Positions 27,863-37,730 of a DNA stretch of 64,000 nt are shown here, piece by piece; position 1 is the stretch's first letter, and every line of letters starts with the position of its first letter. This DNA is from Candidatus Lutacidiplasma silvani. Lineage in GTDB: Archaea > Thermoplasmatota > Thermoplasmata > Lutacidiplasmatales > UBA184. The notes under the pieces were generated by a model. It did not search any database and was not told the origin of the DNA. It saw only the letters and a program-made list of their open reading frames with translations. The translations under genes and the position numbers were made by a program. Location: contig JAKIVZ010000001.1 of the NCBI GenBank assembly GCA_022750295.1, positions 197,651 to 261,650 on the forward strand, given 5' to 3'.

Positions 27863-28475
27863 GTTCGAAGACCCTGAGATTGGTTCGGGAGTAAGAAGCC
27901 ACTTCCAGGGGCCCCGGGTCTTCGGGGACAGGTAAGGGCGGAGCAGCCGGTCGGCCCGACGGCCTCCGACGAGATCTGACCGCTCGGATCACGCGCATAG
28001 CCGCGCGCCCCGAGTTCTGTCTGACCTCGTGTTCCCATACGATGACCACAAGCCAGCCTTCGGAGCGGAGTACTCTCGAGACCCGCCGGTCTCTCTCGGC
28101 GTTGGCCGCGAAATTCCCCTCCCAGAATTCAGAGTGGCTCTTCGGGCGACCAATCGCGCACTTAGGACACCTGTGCCAGAAACACCCGTGGACGAACACC
28201 GCAATGCGGGGCCCGAAGTACGCGATATCCGGTCGACCTGGGATTGCTCGCGAATGTAGACGGTATCCCGCGCCCCCCGTATCTCGCAGTGACTGACGGA
28301 GCAGTAGCTCTGGGGAAGTGTCCTTGCCCCGGTTCGCGCGCATGACGAGCGAGGTCGTGCGCGAACGGGGGATGGGCGCCCTTCCGTCGCGGAGAAACTC
28401 GGTCCCGCCCGAGCGGCGGGGCGCCCTGTCCGGTCGAGAGGCGGGAGGTCCGTCTTGGCGTCTCGAATCGCTCAA
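27849..28475 (-). CDS. vsr: Very-short-patch mismatch repair endonuclease (Vsr family)
   Basis: Vsr nicks DNA at T:G mismatches left by deamination of 5-methylcytosine. The 208-residue protein has the family core: RGKDTSPELLLRQSL, YRLHSRAIPGRPDIAYF (metal Asp D83), VFVHGCFWHRC (H96 and H101), EFWEGNFAANAERDRR and GWLVVIVWEHE. Zinc ligands look like C98, C103, C106 and H149, whereas the usual set is Cys, His, Cys, Cys. The start is uncertain: the frame opens with TTG at 28475, and the next ATG (28343) would cut into the conserved region. It is divergent from the cytosine methyltransferase, its expected partner. Confidence 0.88.
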   Translation of the reverse strand: MSDSRRQDGPPASRPDRAPRRSGGTEFLRDGRAPIPRSRTTSLVMRANRGKDTSPELLLRQSLRDTGGAGYRLHSRAIPGRPDIAYFGPRIAVFVHGCFWHRCPKCAIGRPKSHSEFWEGNFAANAERDRRVSRVLRSEGWLVVIVWEHEVRQNSGRAAMRVIRAVRSRRRPSGRPAAPPLPVPEDPGPLEVASYSRTNLRVFEHGLV

Positions 28476-28530
28476 AAGGTCGACCTCGGGCCCGGCCCAG
28501 ACCTACAGGGAGTGAACGATGGGGATCGTG

Positions 28531-28541
28531 CCTTAATTAGG
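28531..28541. promoter_or_regulatory. Palindromic TATA box shared by vsr and the cytosine methyltransferase
   Basis: CCTTAATTAGG is an 11-bp near-perfect palindrome centred 26 bp before the methyltransferase GTG at 28562. It can serve as box A for a leaderless methyltransferase transcript and, on the other strand, for vsr with a leader of about 35 nt. Confidence 0.55.
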
Positions 28542-28561
28542 TCGGGTAGCTCGGAGAGTCC

Positions 28562-30409
28562 GTGCGGCCGCTGACCGCCGTCGATTTCTTCTCTGGGGCC
28601 GGGGGGCTCACCGAGGGGTTCCGCCAGCAAGGATTCGAGGTCCTCTACGCACTCGACAGCTGGAAGCTCGCTCTCGAATCACATCGGGTCAATCACCCGG
28701 AGACGGCCGTCTCCTCGGAGGACGTGCTCGAGGTCCAAGAGGCGGACATCCCCCGCGCCGACCTCGTCGTGGGCAGCCCACCGTGCACGCAATTCTCGTA
28801 TGCAAATCGGGGAGGCGGGGGAGACATCGAGCTGGGGATGAGATTCGTACTCCGTTTCCTCCGCCTCGTTCATGAGCTGAGGCCGCGGTATTGGGTGATG
28901 GAGAACGTGCCACGTCTCCTCGACACGCTCCCGGAGCGAGTTCCCCTTCGTCGTCTCGGGCTCAGTGAGCCTGGATTCCTCGAAATACCTCAAAGAAGAG
29001 TCCTCAATGCGGCCGATTTCGGTGTCCCGCAGGCTCGACTGCGACTCTTTTCGGGGAAGTTCCCGGATCCGACGCCTACCCACGCCCGCCCTGACACGAT
29101 CGAGTCCCATATGGGACGCGCACCTTGGAGAACGGCCAAGACCGTCATCGAATCGCTCCCAAACCCGCTTGGAGAACCTTCGCTCGAGCGCGTTGTCGAG
29201 GATCCCAACTACCCGGGCCTCCGCGTGCCGGAGTCGAGGCTCGCAGACCAGTTCATGGACACTCGACTCACGCCTGAGGAGGCCGAGCAATGCCGCCGTT
29301 CCAAGGCCGATCATTCCTGGTACGGTCGCATGAGCTTCCCGGATCGTCTCGACCGGCCGGCTCGTACCGTTATGGCCACCCAAAGTGGAGTATCTCGGGA
29401 AACATTTGTGATTAAGGTTCCAGGCCGGGACGAAGCGACGTTCAGGCGCCCGACCGTTCGGGAGTGTGCTTCGTTCCAGGCCTTTCCCCTCACGTACCAG
29501 TTCGCCGGCGCGACCTCGGAAGCACGACTGAGGCAGATTGGCAACGCGGTCCCGCCCCCATTGGCAGGAGCGGTGGCCCGTGCGATCTGGGTAGGTTCAG
29601 GGCGGCCTGCCACACCTCGACCCATCGTCCACGCCCAAACCGATGCGTCCATTCTCGCAGCCCCTCCTCCGAGGCACGCTGGTCGCCGACCGATTTTTCC
29701 GATCGGCCGACCATATCGCGATCATCTTCCTGGTTCCAGGGCGGCTGGCGTTCGCGTCGATTTCGACAATCTGGCGGGAGCGAGGGTAGGAACCCACCCG
29801 GATCGGCAACGTCGGTCTGTGAGCTGGAGCGGAAGGTTGTACTGCGGCTCGGGCAAGACCGTCCGAGTCGCGCGGCCATCCCTTTCTCAGTCCGTCGCGG
29901 CCTTGGACCTCGGACTGGAAACCCACGGCGATCGTGCGCGACTCGTTCGCTTCCTCGCTGAGCTCGAGACTGCTCTCGGCTCGCTCTCGCCGACGAGGGG
30001 CGGACTTCAACGGGCCTGGACGGGGCGCGCGCAGCCGGGCGAAGTCTCTCCGCCGGTGGTGGTCAAGGAACTTTCGGCGATCGTTGAGGTTGCCTTCCCC
30101 TCAGAAGACTGGGGAAATCGAATGATTCCGCTGCCCGCGGGCTTTCCCCCGGTAGGAAGGAATTCTATTCCTGTCCGTGCGGCCGCATTCCTAGTCGCGG
30201 CGACGATGGCGGCTGCCATCGCGAACTCCCCCCGCGGGCCACGAGGTGCGCCGACTCCGGCTATCCCGATCCCCGCCCAGGCTCCTGATTCCCTGTCACG
30301 AACGATCCCAGTCGAGGTAGGGCTGCTCATCCACGCCGTAAACGGCCGGGGCCGCGCACCCGGGCGGAAGCTTTCTGGCCGTACGTTGACGGCGTATGCC
30401 GAGTCCTGA
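28562..30409 (+). CDS. DNA cytosine-5 methyltransferase with a long C-terminal extension
   Basis: The 615-residue protein starts at a GTG. The C5-methyltransferase motifs are all present: motif I FFSGAGG (about 9-15), motif IV GSPPCTQFS with catalytic C75, motif VI ENV (114-116), motif VIII QARLRLF, motif IX VRECASFQAFP and motif X QIGNAVPPPLA, near residue 325. The target-recognition region between VIII and IX is short. Another 270 or so residues follow, with a basic segment, a helical part (DRARLVRFLAELETALG) and the segment GRNSIPVRAAAFLVAATMAAAI; I do not recognise this domain. Codon use and base composition are less GC-biased than in the core genes, which suggests transfer. The target site is unknown. 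Confidence 0.9.
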   Translation: MRPLTAVDFFSGAGGLTEGFRQQGFEVLYALDSWKLALESHRVNHPETAVSSEDVLEVQEADIPRADLVVGSPPCTQFSYANRGGGGDIELGMRFVLRFLRLVHELRPRYWVMENVPRLLDTLPERVPLRRLGLSEPGFLEIPQRRVLNAADFGVPQARLRLFSGKFPDPTPTHARPDTIESHMGRAPWRTAKTVIESLPNPLGEPSLERVVEDPNYPGLRVPESRLADQFMDTRLTPEEAEQCRRSKADHSWYGRMSFPDRLDRPARTVMATQSGVSRETFVIKVPGRDEATFRRPTVRECASFQAFPLTYQFAGATSEARLRQIGNAVPPPLAGAVARAIWVGSGRPATPRPIVHAQTDASILAAPPPRHAGRRPIFPIGRPYRDHLPGSRAAGVRVDFDNLAGARVGTHPDRQRRSVSWSGRLYCGSGKTVRVARPSLSQSVAALDLGLETHGDRARLVRFLAELETALGSLSPTRGGLQRAWTGRAQPGEVSPPVVVKELSAIVEVAFPSEDWGNRMIPLPAGFPPVGRNSIPVRAAAFLVAATMAAAIANSPRGPRGAPTPAIPIPAQAPDSLSRTIPVEVGLLIHAVNGRGRAPGRKLSGRTLTAYAES

Positions 30410-30412
30410 CCG

Positions 30413-31171
30413 ATGGGGTGGGAGCCCGCGGTCGGGGTAGGAAGACCATTCCCCGCTCACACGCGAAACCCCAACAGCGCATTGAGTCGGGGACAGGCTG
30501 AGCCCTTTCCCTGGGGGCGAGTTCTGCACGTCCTCGCGCGCCACTATGAGAATGGAACCTGGAGAGTTCCCCGGCTCCGGGAGCGGGGCGCGCCGGCATT
30601 CGCGGTGCTAGTCTCCACACTGCTCTCTCGGAGGACACGAGACGAGATCGTCGAGATCGCCACTCTCCGCCTATTGGAACGATACCCGGACCCCTCGTCA
30701 ATGGCCCGGGCCTCGATCGCTCGAATTGTTCGACTGATCCACGGCGTCGGGTTGGAGCGCTCGAAGGCGGAGGGCATCCGTGGGGCCGCCCGGATGATCA
30801 CATCCCGGTTCGGCGGTAAAGTTCCGGTCACCGAGTCCGCCCTCCTCCAACTGCCGAACGTCGGGCCCAAGACCGCCCACGCCGTGCGCGTATTCGCCTA
30901 TCGCAAGCCAGGAGTCCCGGTCGATGTGCACATGCTGAGAGTAACGCGCAGACTCGGAGTAGTCCGAGGGGCGACTATAGCCAGCGCGCAGGTCGAGCTT
31001 GCCCGCAGCGTTCCTGTCCGGCTTCAAGGATTGTTGAATCCTGTGCTCGTGCAGCATGGCCAGAACATCTGCCAAGCACGGCGGCCGCGCTGTCCGGATT
31101 GTCCCATCTCTGCCCTCTGCCCCAGGATGGGGGTAGACGACCCGGGAGTGGTTCCAGGGAGGGATTCCTAG
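30413..31171 (+). CDS. Nth-like DNA glycosylase, second copy, in the restriction island
   Basis: The 252-residue HhH-GPD protein has LPNVGPKTAHAV with Lys K153 and PVDVHMLRV with Asp D171, 18 residues apart as in Nth, and the iron-sulphur pattern CQARRPRCPDCPISALC. It keeps the catalytic Lys of endonuclease III rather than the Tyr of the thymine-mismatch glycosylase Mig.Mth or the Ser of MutY. It starts 4 bp after the methyltransferase stop, so the two are coupled. By position, repair of T:G mismatches or oxidised bases in the methylated sequence is likely. It is clearly diverged from the housekeeping nth at 2438-3265. Confidence 0.88.
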   Translation: MGWEPAVGVGRPFPAHTRNPNSALSRGQAEPFPWGRVLHVLARHYENGTWRVPRLRERGAPAFAVLVSTLLSRRTRDEIVEIATLRLLERYPDPSSMARASIARIVRLIHGVGLERSKAEGIRGAARMITSRFGGKVPVTESALLQLPNVGPKTAHAVRVFAYRKPGVPVDVHMLRVTRRLGVVRGATIASAQVELARSVPVRLQGLLNPVLVQHGQNICQARRPRCPDCPISALCPRMGVDDPGVVPGRDS

Positions 31172-31926
31172 CGATTCGGTCTGACTGCGTGAATAGGCAC
31201 CATCACCGGTGCCGGCCGAGGCAAGCCGGACCGTTCTTCGTAGATATCGATTTCATCGACCGGGCCGGACTGTGCCCCGTCGGCCCAGTCGAGACCGAAG
31301 ATTACCATCGGGGCGGGAAGGACCCACTTCATCTTCGGCAGGAGGGTTCGCAGTCGCTCGTACGTACCGACGGCGGAGTCCATTCGTCGATCCTTTCCGG
31401 GGCCCTTCAGATGGTCGGTCCCAATGATGATCGCTCCGATGTCAATTCGGGACCCGCGGGTCACCGTCTCGGCCTGATAGGCCAAGGTGGGGCGGATGAG
31501 CGTCCAGGGGAGGGCCTCGGCGTGGTTGAAGGTGACCTCGAGGCCGACGCCGTACCGAAGCGACGGGAACTGCTTGTGGAAGTCGATGGTCCAAACACCC
31601 TTGTCAGTACCCTCGTCGGCGTCGAACACCTGAACTTCGGTTCTCCAACCGTGCTCCACCCGGGCGAGCGTCTCGCGTATGGCCGCGTTCAGGCCGGACT
31701 GAATTCCAGCCGTTCGCTTCGCCCCTTTCGCGGTCATGCTCGCTTGGCGGTGCCGACGCCGCGCATCGATGTCGGCGATGGAGATGGACCCGAGGACCGC
31801 TGCCAACTCGTCGAACGCGCCCGCTCCCTTGAGAGCGACCATACCGCCGCGGTACGACGCGACGCGAAACTGCACGGACGACCAAGAGCCGGCGCCGATA
31901 TCAAACTGGCGCCGATGCGGAATCAC
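31168..31926 (-). CDS. BglII-like type II restriction endonuclease (probable)
   Basis: The 252-residue protein starts at a GTG. Its middle matches the layout of BglII-family enzymes: a helical SGLNAAIRETLARVEHGW, then EVQVFDADEG, then the active-site strands VWTIDFHKQF (D115) and GVGLEVTFNHAEAL (E130, with Thr at 132 where BglII has Gln), then RPTLAYQ and SRIDIGAIIIG. This is the variant PD-(D/E)xK site D...E-x-(Q/T) of the BamHI/BglII group. The recognition site is unknown; the family mostly cuts six-base sites around GATC. It lies downstream of the MutH-like gene on the same strand and is convergent with the Nth-like gene, which it overlaps by 4 bp. Confidence 0.7.
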   Translation of the reverse strand: MIPHRRQFDIGAGSWSSVQFRVASYRGGMVALKGAGAFDELAAVLGSISIADIDARRRHRQASMTAKGAKRTAGIQSGLNAAIRETLARVEHGWRTEVQVFDADEGTDKGVWTIDFHKQFPSLRYGVGLEVTFNHAEALPWTLIRPTLAYQAETVTRGSRIDIGAIIIGTDHLKGPGKDRRMDSAVGTYERLRTLLPKMKWVLPAPMVIFGLDWADGAQSGPVDEIDIYEERSGLPRPAPVMVPIHAVRPNR

Positions 31927-31963
31927 CCGCCGTTCGCCGCTTCGCCAATCCGGCCGTCGAGGT

Positions 31964-32665
31964 TCAGGGCGATCGGACCGAGCGGAGTTCTAACCGAAGG
32001 TTCTCGCCCACCAGCTGCTGCGTAAACGATTCCCGGAGCATCCACGCCCGAGGGGGGAGACTCACGACCTCGTCGCCGACTTTGTATTTTCGTCGAGCGG
32101 CCGAGTTCTTCGCCGCCGGCTTCGGGTGCAGACACACGCCTTGCCCGTTCGGTGGCTTGGCGGAGGAGATTCGTTCGAACTCGCCACTCCGCACGAGGGT
32201 CCGAACGGAATCGTAATCCTGCTTGAACTTGGATAGGATCGAGAACGACGGGAGCCAGAGGAAGGGGTGTCGAATGAACCACTCGTCGGGTCGTTCGGTC
32301 TCAAACTTGACGATTGGGACGAAAAGAACCGAGCGCAGCTTGTGGAAGGGGTCGGACTCCCACCATTCTGTTCCGTACAGGTCTCCGTAGTTGAGCATCG
32401 TGACCTTCGTTGGCTGGAGGACCTTCGGACCGATGCCAATTGGGATGGTCTTGACCTCGATTCCCAGCTTCGTCAAATCCGGCTCCGGCAGGTTGCCGGC
32501 GTCACTCCCGATCAGCCGATCCACGAGATTGCCGGCCCAGCCCTTGTTTTGCGTTGCGGTCCCTCGCCAGAGGACCCCAAGCGCGCCGCCAAGCTCCCCG
32601 AACGGCACTCCCACAATCTGATTCAACCGATGGGTGAGCTCCTCGAACGTCTCCACCGAATTCAT
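31964..32665 (-). CDS. MutH/Sau3AI-family endonuclease
   Basis: The 233-residue protein is close to the MutH length (about 229). The active-site block KGWAGNLVDRLIGSDAG followed by PEPDLTKLGIEVKTIPI gives D49, D63, E70 and K72, matching MutH E56/D70/E77/K79 spacing (D to E seven, E to K two). A downstream LRSVLFVPIV strand also fits. MutH nicks and Sau3AI cuts at GATC. Because mutS/mutL are not in the window and a C5 methyltransferase, Vsr and a BglII-like nuclease are, a restriction role is more likely than mismatch repair. It is first in a two-gene minus-strand unit. Confidence 0.85.
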   Translation of the reverse strand: MNSVETFEELTHRLNQIVGVPFGELGGALGVLWRGTATQNKGWAGNLVDRLIGSDAGNLPEPDLTKLGIEVKTIPIGIGPKVLQPTKVTMLNYGDLYGTEWWESDPFHKLRSVLFVPIVKFETERPDEWFIRHPFLWLPSFSILSKFKQDYDSVRTLVRSGEFERISSAKPPNGQGVCLHPKPAAKNSAARRKYKVGDEVVSLPPRAWMLRESFTQQLVGENLRLELRSVRSP

Positions 32666-32916
32666 GTCACAGAACTCCGAAGGCTCGGCTCCCGACCCCC
32701 CGGGGCTTCGTGCAGCTTCACCGAAGGGAACTCCTTAAGGAGCGCGGGGGGAGGGAGCACGGAGAGCGCACCCTCGCCTATCGCGGGGCCGGGACCGCGC
32801 GGGTTGCCAAGTCCGCCACCGGACCGAGACGAGATCCAAAGTACAACTCGATGGAAACTGATTAGAGGCCGAGGCGAGGAGCCCGGGGCGAATCGCCTCG
32901 CGCGGGAGGATGCTGA
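32666..32916. other. Intergenic region between the MutH-like and HAD genes
   Basis: Divergent 251-bp spacer. A minus-strand CTCCTTAAGGAG palindrome at 32731-32742 may be a TATA element for the nuclease pair, with a leader of roughly 45 nt. A plus-strand CTGATTAGAGG at 32857-32867 may serve the HAD gene. No convincing coding frame is seen. Confidence 0.4.
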
Positions 32917-33627
32917 ATGAGATCCGCCGGGGCGGGTATTCGCGCGATCGAAGCGGTCCTGTTCGATCTAGGAGGAACTCTGATTGACACCAGAGACTTC
33001 GGGGGCTGGGCCGAGAGTGGGCGCAGCCTCGGTCTCGATGTTGATGCCGAATCGATCGCGGCGGCCTGGGAATCGGCTCGGCCGTGGGAGAATCGTCGTG
33101 AGGATTCTCCCGAGGAACTCTGGGCCACGGTCCTTTCCGTCGCCTCGTCGGTCGAGGTCTCCTCAGCGCTGGTCGGTCGGTTCCTCGAGCTCCAGAGGGC
33201 GAAACCACTGTACGGCTCTCTCTTCTCGGACGTCAGACGGTGTCTCGACCGCCTGCAAAGGAGTGGGAAGCGGCTGGCAATCGTCTCCAATTCCAGGTCC
33301 GAGCCGGCAGTCCGCGAATTGCTCGTGGCCATCGGCATTGACTCGGTATTCGAGACGGTCGTGTCGTCCGGGACGGAACGGGTCCGAAAGCCCGACCGGG
33401 AGATTTTCGTTCGTGCTCTTTCCCGACTGAACGTTCAACCCACTGCCGTGTTGTTCGTGGGCGATGATCTGGAGAACGATGTACGTGGCGCCACGCGTGC
33501 GGGCCTACACGCGATTTGGTTGAATCGGACGGGAACTGGGGAGGACGCCGGGTCGCCCGAGATACTCAGCCTCTCAGAGGTCCCCAGGATCGTCCGGCTT
33601 ATCGAGGCAGGCGCGCCCGTTAAATAG
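32917..33627 (+). CDS. HAD-superfamily hydrolase
   Basis: The 236-residue protein has motif I as VLFDLGGTLIDT (nucleophile Asp; the second Asp is replaced by Gly), an alpha-helical cap, motif II AIVSNSRSE, motif III Lys in RVRKPDREIF, and motif IV VLFVGDDLENDVRGA. This is the IA phosphatase/dehalogenase-type layout. Loss of the second Asp in motif I is common in the DLGGTL subgroup and makes classic phosphatase activity less certain. GGAGG stands 7 nt before the ATG. It is at the edge of the accessory island, before the 16S leader. The substrate is unknown. Confidence 0.85.
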   Translation: MRSAGAGIRAIEAVLFDLGGTLIDTRDFGGWAESGRSLGLDVDAESIAAAWESARPWENRREDSPEELWATVLSVASSVEVSSALVGRFLELQRAKPLYGSLFSDVRRCLDRLQRSGKRLAIVSNSRSEPAVRELLVAIGIDSVFETVVSSGTERVRKPDREIFVRALSRLNVQPTAVLFVGDDLENDVRGATRAGLHAIWLNRTGTGEDAGSPEILSLSEVPRIVRLIEAGAPVK

Positions 33628-33630
33628 GCC
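33618..33630 (+). promoter_or_regulatory. Candidate TATA box upstream of the 16S gene
   Basis: CCGTTAAATAGG at the very end of the HAD gene is a strong box A match. If used, the transcript would start near 33650 and give a leader of about 330 nt before mature 16S rRNA. Confidence 0.4.
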
Positions 33631-33981
33631 AGCTAGGTCTCATCCCGCACCGCGCGAACCCAGCCTCACGGTTGGGCTTGCAAGGGACGCCTCCACGGCG
33701 GGCCGCGGACCCATGATGCGGCCATTTCCAGGGGGCGCCACAGGGCCCGATGGGGCATGGAGCCCCGAGATCCCCTTCCCGGAGACGGGAAGTGACCTCT
33801 CGGGACTGACGGGGGAGAGTCAGATATGCGTAAACGCGAAAACAGCTCAGTTGACGTGTCAAGAGCAATAGATGCTCCGCCAGTCAAGTGAAGTCGATCA
33901 CGACCGTTACTCGATAATGAGTTCGAGAAATGTAACCCATAAGGATCGTCAGAAGCCAGAGACAAACGAAGATGTGCCTAA
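33628..33981 (+). other. 354-bp gene-free leader before 16S rRNA
   Basis: No protein-coding frame is supported. The first two thirds are GC-rich and full of short inverted repeats (for example CCCAGCC/GGTTGGG near 33660, CCGGAGACGGG near 33780). The last 160 bp are AT-rich with a CAGATATG box at 33821-33828. AGTCAA at 33882-33887 and TCGATC at 33894-33899 are complementary to TTGACT (35503-35508) and GATCGA (35489-35494) after the 16S gene, which suggests a pre-16S processing stem. Confidence 0.55.
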
Positions 33982-35451
<1,470 letters not shown>

Positions 35452-35488
35452 AGAACGCCTACCCCATGTGGGCGTCAGGACGGCTCGC

Positions 35489-35508
35489 GATCGATTCGCA
35501 GTTTGACT
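35489..35508 (+). other. 3' strand of the putative pre-16S processing stem
   Basis: GATCGA (35489-35494) and TTGACT (35503-35508) are complementary to TCGATC (33894-33899) and AGTCAA (33882-33887), with an asymmetric unpaired stretch between the two helices. Archaeal pre-16S is normally cut at such a stem by the splicing endonuclease. Confidence 0.45.
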
Positions 35509-35530
35509 CACCCTTCCCAAAGGGCCTATC

Positions 35531-35541
35531 AACCCCTTTTT
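35531..35541 (+). terminator. Oligo-T after 16S rRNA
   Basis: AACCCCTTTTT, with five T at 35537-35541, lies about 85 bp after the mature 16S end. It is a plausible intrinsic archaeal terminator. Confidence 0.35.
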
Positions 35542-35555
35542 GAGTAGCTACCATT

Positions 35556-35566
35556 TCCTTATTAGC
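35556..35566 (+). promoter_or_regulatory. TATA-like box for the riboflavin operon
   Basis: TTCCTTATTAG is centred about 29 bp before the ATG at 35591, supporting that start as leaderless. Confidence 0.5.
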
Positions 35567-35590
35567 CACGCCGGTTTTCAACCGCCTGGG

Positions 35591-37214
<1,624 letters not shown>

Positions 37215-37265
37215 GGTCGATCGGTCGACCTCGTTCCATCGCAGTCCAGGAGTGAATCACGAACC

Positions 37266-37709
37266 ATGCCGAAAGGGAATGCCGAGGGAGCCGGAATGCG
37301 GATCGCGCTCGTGGCGAGCGAGTTCAATTACGACGTCACGTACGCGATGCTCGAGCGCGCGAAGGAAGAGGTCACGTTCCTCGGGGCGAGGCTCGGCCCG
37401 GTCGTGAAGACGCCTGGCGTCTACGACATGCCGCTCGTTGTGAAGGTTCTGTTCGACCGCGGCGACGTCGACGCCGTCGTCACGCTCGGCGCCGTCATCG
37501 AAGGAGAGACGAAGCACGACGAGGTCGTGATGAACCAGGCCGCGCGGAAGCTCGTCGACCTCTCGGTTGAGTACGGCAAGCCCGTCGGCCTCGGCATCTC
37601 CGGCCCCGGCGAGACCCGCCTGCAGGCGCAGGACCGGATCGAGAACGCCGCGAACGCGGTGCGGGCCGTCGTCAAGCTCGGGCAACGGATCGCCGAAATT
37701 CGGAAGTAG
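37266..37709 (+). CDS. ribH: 6,7-dimethyl-8-ribityllumazine synthase
   Basis: The 147-residue protein makes the lumazine precursor of riboflavin. It has IALVASEFNYDVTYAMLERA, VKTPGVYDMPLVVKVL, VTLGAVIEGETKHDEVV (phosphate-binding GxxIxGETxHD) and GKPVGLGISGPGETRLQA. The true start may be the internal ATG at 37299, because the first 11 residues are atypical. It lies 51 bp after ribC. Riboflavin kinase and the GTP-derived branch are not in the window. Confidence 0.93.
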   Translation: MPKGNAEGAGMRIALVASEFNYDVTYAMLERAKEEVTFLGARLGPVVKTPGVYDMPLVVKVLFDRGDVDAVVTLGAVIEGETKHDEVVMNQAARKLVDLSVEYGKPVGLGISGPGETRLQAQDRIENAANAVRAVVKLGQRIAEIRK

Positions 37710-37730
37710 CCGGACGGCTCGCGTCGGGGT

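Noticed and set aside
31964-32665. MutH-like protein as part of methyl-directed mismatch repair
   Set aside because: No mutS or mutL is in the window, and the gene sits in a restriction-type neighbourhood, so restriction is the simpler reading.
32664-32735. 24-codon plus-strand frame starting opposite the MutH-like start codon
   Set aside because: No promoter or ribosome-binding site, ordinary composition, and it falls in the promoter region of the divergent gene.
33628-33981. SRP RNA or RNase P RNA in the 16S leader
   Set aside because: I could not find the conserved core sequences of either RNA; the stretch is better described as a structured rRNA leader.
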